A DNA stretch of 32,678 bases from Planctomycetaceae bacterium (GTDB taxonomy: Bacteria; Planctomycetota; SZUA-567). The stretch is from the NCBI GenBank assembly GCA_021203245.1, contig JAJQBO010000010.1, positions 1 through 32,678 on the forward strand, read 5' to 3'. The translations under genes and the position numbers were made by a program. Below, piece after piece: positions 1 through 6,939 of this stretch. The number at the start of each line of letters is the position of its first letter. The first letter of the stretch is position 1. Under the pieces are notes generated by a model. The model was not told where the DNA came from and searched no databases. It saw only the letters and a program-made list of their open reading frames with translations.

Positions 1-35
1 GGAGGCTGAGCCTCTGGCTCATTTTAATTTTACAC
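1..35 (+). terminator. Possible terminator of an upstream gene
   Basis: A short stem GAGGC-TGA-GCCTC is followed after a few bases by a T-rich stretch (TTTTAATTTT). It would end transcription of a gene lying before the window. The stem is only 5 bp and the T-run is broken, so this is a weak call. Confidence 0.35.
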
Positions 36-67
36 CATTATGCGGACGTTACCCCCAAGGAGCCTGT

Positions 68-907
68 ATGGATATTCGCTACAGTGTCAACCAACGCGAC
101 GTCAAGCGCTACACGACCGATGAACTGCGCGCTGAATTCCTTATCGAAAAACTCTTTGTCCCGGGCGACGTCACTGCCACCTACAGCCATGTCGACCGCG
201 TCATCACCCTGGGCGCGATGCCCACCGGAACCCGCCTCGCCCTCGACAAGAACGTCGACACCTGGAAATCGCTGGGCGCGAAATTCTTCCTCGCCGGCCG
301 AGAACTCGGCATTATCAACATCGGCGGCCCGGGCAAAGTCCACGCCGACGGGACCGATTATCCCCTTGGCCGCCGCGAAGGCCTGTATTTGTCCATGGGC
401 ACAAAAGAGGTGTTCTTCTCCTCCGACGATCAGGCCCAGCCGGCCAAGTTTTACATGGCCTCCGCCCCCGCCCACCGGGCCTGCCCCACGACCCTGATTC
501 CCTACGACAAGGCCATCCACCGCGACCTCGGATCGCTGGAGACGTCCAACGCCCGCACCATCAACCAGTACATCCACCCCGACGTGCTCGAAACGTGCCA
601 GCTCTCCATGGGCTTGACCGAGCTCAAGCCGGGTTCTGTCTGGAACACCATGCCCAGCCACACCCACGAGCGGCGCATGGAGGTGTATATGTATTTCGAC
701 ATCCCGGAGGGGAATGTCGTCTTCCACTTCATGGGCGAACCGACCGAGACCCGCCACATCGTCATGCAGAACGAACAGGCGGTGATTTCCCCGTCGTGGA
801 GCATCCACTCCGGCTGCGGCACGGCGGCCTATTCGTTCATCTGGGCCATGGCGGGCGAGAACAAGGTCTTCGACGACATGGACGGCTTCGCCAACACCGC
901 GATGTAG
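68..907 (+). CDS. kduI: 5-dehydro-4-deoxy-D-glucuronate isomerase (KduI)
   Basis: This 279-residue cytoplasmic protein is full length for KduI, the isomerase that converts 5-keto-4-deoxyuronate (DKI) to 3-deoxy-D-glycero-2,5-hexodiulosonate. That step is part of the breakdown of unsaturated uronates from pectin and, in some bacteria, glycosaminoglycans. The cupin metal site is visible: His198 and His200 in the SHTHERRMEVYMYF stretch, Glu205, and His247 in SIHSGCG, the spacing known for the family. The start has a good Shine-Dalgarno (AAGGAG) six bases upstream. The gene leads a run with the TRAP transporter genes that begin 74 bp downstream, so the pair likely forms an uptake-and-catabolism unit for oligo- or monouronates. 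No kduD, lyase or KDG kinase gene is present in the window. The promoter probably lies before the window start. Confidence 0.96.
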   Translation: MDIRYSVNQRDVKRYTTDELRAEFLIEKLFVPGDVTATYSHVDRVITLGAMPTGTRLALDKNVDTWKSLGAKFFLAGRELGIINIGGPGKVHADGTDYPLGRREGLYLSMGTKEVFFSSDDQAQPAKFYMASAPAHRACPTTLIPYDKAIHRDLGSLETSNARTINQYIHPDVLETCQLSMGLTELKPGSVWNTMPSHTHERRMEVYMYFDIPEGNVVFHFMGEPTETRHIVMQNEQAVISPSWSIHSGCGTAAYSFIWAMAGENKVFDDMDGFANTAM

Positions 908-981
908 TAGCAGGACAAAATCTCCCGCCGGCCGGTCTGGTTCGGCGGTTCTTTCTTCCTCTTTTCTGCAGGAGTAAAGCC

Positions 982-1965
982 ATGAAGAAATTGATGAGTC
1001 TGCTAGCCGCGTTCATCCTCTGCGCCGGGTTGGCCCAGGCCGCCAACTACCGCCTGTCGGAAGTCCACGCCGAAGGCTATCCCACCGCCCTCGCGGACCG
1101 CGAATTCGCCCGCCTGGTCGAAGAACGCACCAACGGCCGCATCAAGATTGAAGTCTACACCGGCGGCACCCTCTACGGCGAGGAAACGGGCGCAATCGAA
1201 GCGCTGCAGGTCGGCGACCTCGCCTTTACCCGCGTCTCCGCCTCGCCTGTCGCGTCGTACGTCCCGAACATCAACGCCGTGCAGATGCCCTACCTCTACA
1301 AGTCGGGCGAACACATGTGGGACGCCCTCAACGGCCCCATCGGCCAGGGCCTTCTCGCCGACATCGAGAAGTCCGGCTCCGGCCTGGTCGGCCTCTGCTA
1401 CTACGACGCCGGCTCCCGCTGCTTCTACACGACAAAACCGGTCAACAAGGTCGCCGACATGCGCGGCCTGAAGATTCGCATGCAGAACAACGCCATGATG
1501 GTCCGCATGGTCTCCTTGCTCGGCGGCACCGGCGTCACCGGCATCGGCCCGAACGAAGTCTACTCCGCCATCCAGACCGGCACCGTCGACGGGGCCGAAA
1601 ACAACTGGCCCACCTACCAGAACATGGGCGACTACGAAGTGGCGAAATATTACATCCTCGACCACCACACCCGCGTGCCGGAAATCCTCCTCATGTCGAA
1701 GGTGGTGAAGGACGAGATGTCGGCGGAAGATTTCGCCATCATCCAGCAGTGCGCCAAGGATACCCAGGAATTCGAGATCAAGGCGTGGGCCGACAAGGAA
1801 AAGTCGTCCGAGGAAATCGTCCGCAAGGCCGGCACCCAGGTCATCGAACTCACGCCCGAAGCGTTCGCCGAGTTCCAGAAGGCGATGGAACCCCTTTACG
1901 ACGAGTTCGGCAAGGATTTTATGGAAACGATCCAGGCGATCCAGAAGGTCGGCGAGAAGTATTAA
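982..1965 (+). CDS. dctP: TRAP transporter substrate-binding protein (DctP family)
   Basis: This is the periplasmic solute receptor of a TRAP transporter, 327 residues. The start at 982 gives a clean signal peptide (MKKLMSLLAAFILCAGLAQA, cleavage before ANY) with an AGGAG ribosome site eight bases upstream; the frame stays open upstream but that part is out-of-frame kduI sequence. Family marks include the GLKIRMQNN segment, whose arginine normally salt-bridges the substrate carboxylate, and the later VDGAENNWPTY segment. A carboxylate-bearing ligand is therefore expected, and the neighbouring kduI makes a uronate or unsaturated uronate the best guess. That ligand is inference. It is followed by the small and large membrane subunits in the usual P-Q-M order, with a strong hairpin in the P-Q gap. 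Confidence 0.95.
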   Translation: MKKLMSLLAAFILCAGLAQAANYRLSEVHAEGYPTALADREFARLVEERTNGRIKIEVYTGGTLYGEETGAIEALQVGDLAFTRVSASPVASYVPNINAVQMPYLYKSGEHMWDALNGPIGQGLLADIEKSGSGLVGLCYYDAGSRCFYTTKPVNKVADMRGLKIRMQNNAMMVRMVSLLGGTGVTGIGPNEVYSAIQTGTVDGAENNWPTYQNMGDYEVAKYYILDHHTRVPEILLMSKVVKDEMSAEDFAIIQQCAKDTQEFEIKAWADKEKSSEEIVRKAGTQVIELTPEAFAEFQKAMEPLYDEFGKDFMETIQAIQKVGEKY

Positions 1966-1988
1966 GCGCCCCAGCGCCACGTTCAGCC

Positions 1989-2013
1989 GGAGGGGCGGAA
2001 CACCCGCCCCTCC
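1989..2013 (+). promoter_or_regulatory. Intercistronic hairpin between dctP and dctQ
   Basis: A perfect 10-bp stem GGAGGGGCGG / CCGCCCCTCC with a 5-base loop sits in the 71-bp gap after the binding-protein gene. It is followed by TTCACC and not by a T-run, so it is not a classical terminator. Hairpins at this place often protect the 3' end of the binding-protein mRNA and give an excess of binding protein over permease. The role here is inferred. Confidence 0.6.
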
Positions 2014-2036
2014 TTCACCTCGGCCGGAGATGAACA

Positions 2037-2600
2037 ATGGCTGCATTGCTGCGAAATTTGAACACCGTAATCCACCGGATAATGCTGTTGATTGCCGACG
2101 TGGCCCTCCTGGCGATGGTGGTCATCGTCAGCATGGCCGTCACCCTCCGCTATGTTTTCAATACCGGCATCGGCTGGGCCGAAGAGGTGCCGCGCCTGCT
2201 CGTGACCCTGTTCGCCTTCCTCGCCATGGCGATGGGGGTACGGGACCACGTCCACATCGGCGTCAACCTCGTCTATAACATGTTCCCGAAGGACGGCACG
2301 ATGCAGCGCTTCATGGTCTGGTTCGCCGATTTCATCGTGCTTCTGTGCGGCCTGTTTATGCTCTACTACGGCGCCAGGCGCTGCATGCAGATGATGAGCC
2401 TCCCCGGCCGCCTGCCCATGACCGACCTGAACACCTGGTACCAGTATCTGCCCATCCCCCTGGCCGGCTTTGTGATTTCCTTCGACTCCATCCTCTTCCT
2501 GACCGGCATTCTGAAACGGGAAGACCTCCTCTACTCCGAACCGGAGATCGACTTCGTCGAGGCATACGAGGAGCAGCAAAAGGAGGTGGAGGCCAAATGA
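2037..2600 (+). CDS. dctQ: TRAP transporter small permease (DctQ family)
   Basis: This 187-residue inner-membrane protein is the small TRAP subunit. It shows four hydrophobic segments, roughly residues 16-38, 50-70, 88-112 and 135-158, with the EEVPRLLVTLFAFLAMAMGVRDHVHIGVN stretch typical of DctQ. The C-terminal tail is cytoplasmic and acidic (EPEIDFVEAYEEQQKEVEAK). The ribosome site GGAGATG lies just upstream of the start. Its stop overlaps the start of dctM (ATGA), so the two permease subunits are translationally coupled. With dctP and dctM it forms a sodium-driven uptake system. Confidence 0.93.
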   Translation: MAALLRNLNTVIHRIMLLIADVALLAMVVIVSMAVTLRYVFNTGIGWAEEVPRLLVTLFAFLAMAMGVRDHVHIGVNLVYNMFPKDGTMQRFMVWFADFIVLLCGLFMLYYGARRCMQMMSLPGRLPMTDLNTWYQYLPIPLAGFVISFDSILFLTGILKREDLLYSEPEIDFVEAYEEQQKEVEAK

Positions 2601-3901
2601 GCGCGAATACATTTCCCATTCTCGTGTTGCTGGGCGGGTTCGTCGTGCTGCTGGTGCTGCGCGTGCCGGTGACGTTCTGCCTGCTGTTCGCCAGCCTTAT
2701 GAGCGCCTACGCGAACGGCACCAACTTGTCCGTGATGGTGCGGCAGCTCATCGACGGCGTCAATAACTTCTCGCTCCTGGCCATCCCCTTCTTTATCCTT
2801 ATGGGCGAATTCATGGCGGCGGGGGGCATATCGGAAAAAATCATCGACTTCACGAACCTGGTGGTCGGCCGCTTCAAGGGCGGCCTCGCCTATGTGAACG
2901 TGCTGTCGTCCATGTTGTTCGGCGGCATCTCCGGTTCGGCGGTGGCGGACGTCTCCTCCCTCGGGCCGGTGGTCATCCCGATGATGGTCAAGCAGGGCTA
3001 TTCGCGGGAGTTCTCGGTGAGCCTGACCGTGACGACCGCCTGCCAGGGCGTGCTGATCCCGCCCAGCCACAACATGGTCATCTACGCCCTCGCCGCCGGC
3101 GGGGTGTCTATCGGCGCGCTGCTGATGGCCGGCGTGTTCCCGGGAGTGGTTCTGGGCGGCAGCTTTATGCTGTTCTGCTGGGCGATGTCCGGTTTTTACA
3201 AATTTCCGCCCGGCGTCTTTATTCCGCGCGAACGGTGGCTTTCCATCATCGTCAACGCCATCCTGCCCCTGTTAACCCTCGCCATCATCATGGTGGGGAC
3301 GGGCGCGGGCGTCTTCACCGCCACCGAATCCGCGGCCATCGCCTGCGTCTATGTGTTTATCCTGTCGTACATCGTTTTCCGCGCCGCCAAGTTGCGGGAC
3401 ATCGGCAGGGTGCTCCGCAACGCCCTCCGCACCCTCGCCATCGTCATGGCGCTTATCGCCTGCGCGAAGTGTTTTTCCTACATGATGACCGAACTGCGCG
3501 TGCCGGAGATGGTGACCCGGGCCATCCTGTCGATTTCGGAAAGCCGGGTGGTGCTGCTCCTGGTCATCAATCTGCTGCTCCTGATTCTCGGCTGTTTTAT
3601 GGATATGGCGCCCCTTATCATGATCATGACGCCCATCCTGCTGCCGGTCGTCACCAGCCCGTTTATCGCCATGCACCCGATCCAATTCGGCGTGATGCTG
3701 ATTTTCAACCTCGCCCTCGGCCTGTGTACGCCGCCCGTCGGGTCGGCCCTGTTTGTCGGCTGCGCCGTCGGCAGGACCACAATCGAAGCCACATCCAAGA
3801 AGCTGTTGCCGCTGTTCGCGGTGATGGTTTTCGCCCTCATGCTGGTGACGTTCATGCCCGAGATTTCGCTGTGGCTGCCCCGGACGCTCGGGTTGATGTA
3901 G
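2597..3901 (+). CDS. dctM: TRAP transporter large permease (DctM family)
   Basis: This 434-residue protein is the large, transport-competent TRAP membrane subunit with about 12 hydrophobic segments. Signature stretches include IPFFILMGEFMAAGGISEKIIDF, SSMLFGGISGSAVADVSSLGPVVIPMM and the late MDMAPLIMIMTPILLP and LGLCTPPVGSALFVGCAVG. The start is set at 2597, where ATGA overlaps the dctQ stop and AAGGAGG lies about ten bases upstream. The frame is open further upstream, but that part only shadows dctQ. The length is normal for DctM. It is the last gene of the kduI-TRAP run; a hairpin follows 30 bp after the stop. Confidence 0.95.
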   Translation: MSANTFPILVLLGGFVVLLVLRVPVTFCLLFASLMSAYANGTNLSVMVRQLIDGVNNFSLLAIPFFILMGEFMAAGGISEKIIDFTNLVVGRFKGGLAYVNVLSSMLFGGISGSAVADVSSLGPVVIPMMVKQGYSREFSVSLTVTTACQGVLIPPSHNMVIYALAAGGVSIGALLMAGVFPGVVLGGSFMLFCWAMSGFYKFPPGVFIPRERWLSIIVNAILPLLTLAIIMVGTGAGVFTATESAAIACVYVFILSYIVFRAAKLRDIGRVLRNALRTLAIVMALIACAKCFSYMMTELRVPEMVTRAILSISESRVVLLLVINLLLLILGCFMDMAPLIMIMTPILLPVVTSPFIAMHPIQFGVMLIFNLALGLCTPPVGSALFVGCAVGRTTIEATSKKLLPLFAVMVFALMLVTFMPEISLWLPRTLGLM

Positions 3902-3920
3902 AAGCCTGTGGACCATTGAG

Positions 3921-3951
3921 AATAAAAAGGCCCCGGGCACAGCGCCCGGGG
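3921..3951. terminator. GC-rich hairpin between convergent genes
   Basis: The stem CCCCGGGC / GCCCGGGG with a 5-base loop is preceded on the plus strand by AATAAAAAGG. Read on the minus strand the stem is followed by CCTTTTTATT, a proper T-run. It lies between dctM (+) and the HAD gene (-) and best fits minus-strand termination, perhaps serving both directions. Confidence 0.6.
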
Positions 3952-3989
3952 TCTGCGGTGTGGCCATTTATCCCACCGTTACCACAGTA

Positions 3990-4215
3990 TTTCACCAAGA
4001 CGATTCATTCTCCCCCAAAATGTTACCCCGGCGGGAAAACGTCCGCTGCATCGCGAGCGGGAAGTTGTGCCGGGGCAAGCGGGAAAAACCCACACGGCAG
4101 AACATCCTGAATCCCGTTGGAGCACAGGGGCGTTCGCCCTTGCCCCGGCACAACCACGCGCGTGTCCGCTGGCCGACGATTCACCGCCGGGGTGACGTAT
4201 GGGGGAGGATGGAAT
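3990..4215. repeat. Palindromic intergenic repeat, copy 1
   Basis: Most of the 376-bp gap between dctM and the HAD gene is this element. Its ends are inverted copies of a motif like CCCCCA-N3-GTCACCCCGGCGG (left about 4012-4035, right about 4183-4206). Inside, a 16-bp perfect inverted repeat GTTGTGCCGGGGCAAG (4064-4079) pairs with 4139-4154, so the whole can fold into one long imperfect hairpin. It matches copy 2 (21449-21690) base for base over long stretches and the partial copy 3 at the window end. It has no convincing gene. It looks like a non-autonomous mobile (MITE-like) or structural repeat. Confidence 0.8.
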
Positions 4216-4277
4216 GGTCGGGGCAGTACGCCCGGAATGCCAATTCGAGGCTTTGGCGCATCGGCCAAGCCGGTTTG

Positions 4278-5120
4278 CTACCCCTTCCGGTTATAGCGAA
4301 TGCTGTGGGCCATGGGCTGGAACTCGAGCGACTCCAGCATCACCCGCAATCCTTCCTCGTCGTTCGCCGGGGCGACGCGGTCGGCCTGGGCCTTGACCTC
4401 TTCGGGCGCGTTCCCCATGGCGACGCCGAGACCGGCGGCGACCAGCATGTCGGCGTCGTTGTAGTTGTCGCCGAAGGCGACGCTTTCGCGGATGGGGATG
4501 CGCATGGCGCGGCAGATGAATTCCACCGCCCCCGCCTTCGACACGGCCTTGTTCATAATCTCGAGATAGCGGGAGCTCGACTTCAGGACGGCGAGATCGG
4601 GGAACTGCCCGCTCAGGTCGGCCGCCACCGCGTCGATATCCTCCGGTTCGCCAACGCAAAATATCTTGTGCACCTCGTTGCCGGGCGTGAGAAGTTTTTC
4701 GACCTGACCTTCCACCGGCTGAACCTCGACGATTTCGATTTCCCGGACAATGCGCGGATCGGCGATGTCGTCGACAATCCACTGCCCGAAGGAATAGACG
4801 CAGGACGCCAGCGCCGGGCGGATCTCGGCCACGCGGTTCTTGACGGCCACGGCCACGGCCTGATCGACGCCGACGGAATGGACGGGCTGGCGGAAGCGGT
4901 CCAGGGTGAGCGCGCCGCCGTAGCACACCATCGGCGCCTTGACGCCGAGCTCGTCCTGGATGGCGTACATGGCGTCGGGCATGCGCGCCGAGACCATGAT
5001 AAACGGCGTGCCGCCGTCCACAACCTCCCGCACCGCCCGGACGTTGCCCGGCGGGATGCGGTGGTCGGAGCCGAGGAGGGTTCCGTCGACGTCGCAGAAG
5101 ATGACGCGATAGGTTTACAT
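4278..5120 (-). CDS. Cof-type HAD hydrolase with a stop at codon 2
   Basis: The frame encodes a Cof/YbiV-type HAD phosphatase of about 280 residues. Motif I is DVDGTLL (just after the start), motif II lies in IMVSARMPD, and motif IV is AFGDNYNDADML, with the large cap domain between. Such enzymes dephosphorylate sugar phosphates or similar small metabolites; the substrate cannot be read. The natural start is the ATG at 5120, placed well after GGAG, but the next codon is TAA (5117-5115), followed by ACC-TAT-CGC and motif I. No ATG, GTG or TTG occurs in frame until the GTG at 5033, which would delete the catalytic aspartates. One base change (TAA to AAA) would restore a typical MKTYRVIFCDVDGTLL start. 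It is either a very recent pseudogene, a sequence error, or uses a non-standard start. Confidence 0.85.
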
Positions 5121-5298
5121 GGCAGTCACTCCATCCTTGTATGGCGGAAAATATCTCGGTATTTTGCCAGTATCCTACCCTAAAAAACGGTTCCTATCCA
5201 GAGGCTGGCGGAAAAATGTCCAGGCCTTGACGAGGACCGGCCGGGTGGTGAAGATGGATTTCGACCCGCCGATAAACATCCGCACAAAAGGAGACCCC

Positions 5299-5727
5299 AT
5301 GGGTGAGGCGCAGGAGCGGTACGTTATTGTGGTGCAGTGCGATCAGGTCGTCCACGACGCCTGCCCCGGATTCATGTGCGAGCACGCCTTCACCAGGCGA
5401 GCCGACGCGTTTTCCATCTACCCCGCCGACGAGCGCGTCCGCTATCTGCCGATATCCTGCGGCGGCTGCCCCGGTCGGGGGACCTTGCGGAAGCTCATGA
5501 ATGTGAAGAAAAACCTTCGCAAACGGGAAGACACCGGCAGTGAAATAGCGGCAGTGCATCTCTCGACCTGCATCACCCGCGCCAGCCACCATGGGCCGCG
5601 TTGTCCCCATATCGAGTACATCAAGGCCGAGGTCGCGCGGGCCGGGTTTGTCTGCCGCGAAGACAGCCGCATCTCCCCCCTGGCGGAAAAACGCCGCGAC
5701 GCAGCCGGGAACTACCTCGGGAAATAA
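5299..5727 (+). CDS. CGGC domain protein, predicted metal-binding
   Basis: This is a 142-residue soluble protein with the CGGC domain. It carries many cysteines in a conserved layout: CDQVVHDACPGFMC near the N terminus, the defining SCGGCPG about residues 53-59, then LSTCITRASHHGPRCPHIEYIK. The arrangement suggests metal or Fe-S binding; the biochemical role of the family is not established. The start at 5299 has AAAGGAGA five bases upstream; the frame is open further upstream but without a comparable ribosome site. It runs divergently from the HAD gene and converges on the ecfT-like gene, with only 5 bp between the stops. Confidence 0.85.
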   Translation: MGEAQERYVIVVQCDQVVHDACPGFMCEHAFTRRADAFSIYPADERVRYLPISCGGCPGRGTLRKLMNVKKNLRKREDTGSEIAAVHLSTCITRASHHGPRCPHIEYIKAEVARAGFVCREDSRISPLAEKRRDAAGNYLGK

Positions 5728-5732
5728 CCGTT

Positions 5733-6353
5733 CTACCACGAGCGCCAGTCGTCAAGCCGCCTGGACGCCAGCCCGACCGCCAGTTCGACGGCCATGCTTT
5801 CAAGTATCCGCAGGGACGTCCCGACCAGGAGCGTCAGCCGCCGTCCCCAGGAAAGCCGCAGCCCCCTGGCCCGCATGCCTGCCCGCACCTGGCCGGTGAG
5901 TCGGAGCATGACCGGCAAAAACCACGCCGTCATGGCGATGCACAGGGCCGGCTTCCACGCGTGGCTGCGCAGGACCGGCCGGAGAAACCAGGCAGCCGCC
6001 CGCCCTGTCTCCATCGGGGTCGCCAGGCCGACAAACGCCATTCCCACCAGGGTCAGCGCCAGTAATCTGCCGCCGAGCGGCAGCGAGGCGAGGATGGCTG
6101 TCGCGAACGGCTTGCCGGCGAGCAGATCCGATCCCACCGTCATCACCATCCAGAATGCCATGAAATACAGGCCGCCCCGGAGCATGGCGGTGATTTCGAC
6201 GCGGCGCATCTCCCGCAGAAAAAAAAGGGAGCCGAGGCAGGCCAGCCACAGCGGCAAATACGTCACAGGAATGTATTGGCACACAAAGCACGCCGCCAGC
6301 AGGAGCAGGAGCGTTATCCGTCCGTCGAGGCGGCGAATGCGGGATTCAGGCAT
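5733..6353 (-). CDS. ECF transporter transmembrane (T) protein, BioN-like
   Basis: This 206-residue membrane protein resembles EcfT/CbiQ/BioN, the energy-coupling transmembrane subunit that joins an S-component to the ATPases. It has four or more hydrophobic segments in the first 130 residues, then a basic cytoplasmic stretch RAGMRARGLRLSWGRR that includes an Ala-Arg-Gly motif of the kind known to contact the ATPase. Its start overlaps the end of bioY by 8 bp, so the two are co-translated and it most likely belongs to a biotin transporter. No ATPase gene follows: the next gene converges from the other strand. The closest ECF-type ATPase in the window is at 29604-30311. Confidence 0.85.
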   Translation of the reverse strand: MPESRIRRLDGRITLLLLLAACFVCQYIPVTYLPLWLACLGSLFFLREMRRVEITAMLRGGLYFMAFWMVMTVGSDLLAGKPFATAILASLPLGGRLLALTLVGMAFVGLATPMETGRAAAWFLRPVLRSHAWKPALCIAMTAWFLPVMLRLTGQVRAGMRARGLRLSWGRRLTLLVGTSLRILESMAVELAVGLASRRLDDWRSW

Positions 6354-6933
6354 CGGCGGCCCTCTCCTCTCCGCCTGCGGGCGGGAAGAACGTCTCGGCG
6401 ATGATCGCCGCCGCTATCATCTTGACGACGTCCCCGACGATAAACGGGTAAAACCCGACCGCCAGGGCGCGGTTGACATCGGGGATAAACCGGTACCATA
6501 ACAGCACCGTTCCGGCGAGGAGAAGGATGACGGACCCGGCGAGGCCGAAGCCGATTCGGGCAGCCATGCGATGCCAGCGGCCGCCCCCGAAAAAGGTCGA
6601 ACACCCCGCCAGCGCCGCACCGGCGACAAAGCCGAGGAAATACCCGGCCGTCGGCCCGACAAACGAGGCCGGACCCGCCCTGCCCCGCCCGAACATGGGC
6701 AGCCCCACCAGCCCGCAGAGCAGATAGATGAGCATCGCCAGCGCCGCTTTCCTGGGACCAAGCACGAACCCGGCCAGCATGATCATCATGGTCTGGAGCG
6801 AGATATGCATCGGCCCCACAGGCACGTGGATGAACGCGCCCGCCCCCACCAGCGCGGCATACAGGGCGATTCGGACCATGCCATGCAAGCGGTGGAGCGG
6901 CATGGGCACGGCGGAAGGTATTCGGTTTTCCAT
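6346..6933 (-). CDS. bioY: Biotin transporter S-component BioY
   Basis: This 195-residue integral membrane protein is the substrate-binding S-component for biotin. It shows six hydrophobic segments and the BioY stretches HVPVGPMHISLQTMMIMLAGFVLGPRKAALAMLIYLLCGLVGLPMF and GPTAGYFLGFVAGA. The start lies 6 bp after the stop of the Sel1-repeat gene, with the ribosome site AGGA overlapping that stop, so it is part of the same transcript. It overlaps the ecfT-like gene downstream. BioY alone can bind biotin; high-affinity transport needs the T and A subunits. Confidence 0.93.
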   Translation of the reverse strand: MENRIPSAVPMPLHRLHGMVRIALYAALVGAGAFIHVPVGPMHISLQTMMIMLAGFVLGPRKAALAMLIYLLCGLVGLPMFGRGRAGPASFVGPTAGYFLGFVAGAALAGCSTFFGGGRWHRMAARIGFGLAGSVILLLAGTVLLWYRFIPDVNRALAVGFYPFIVGDVVKMIAAAIIAETFFPPAGGEERAADA

Positions 6934-6939
6934 ACAATC

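Noticed and set aside
3960-4300. Small open frames inside the palindromic repeat copies
   Set aside because: They differ in frame and length between copies, lack ribosome sites, and are explained by the repeat itself.
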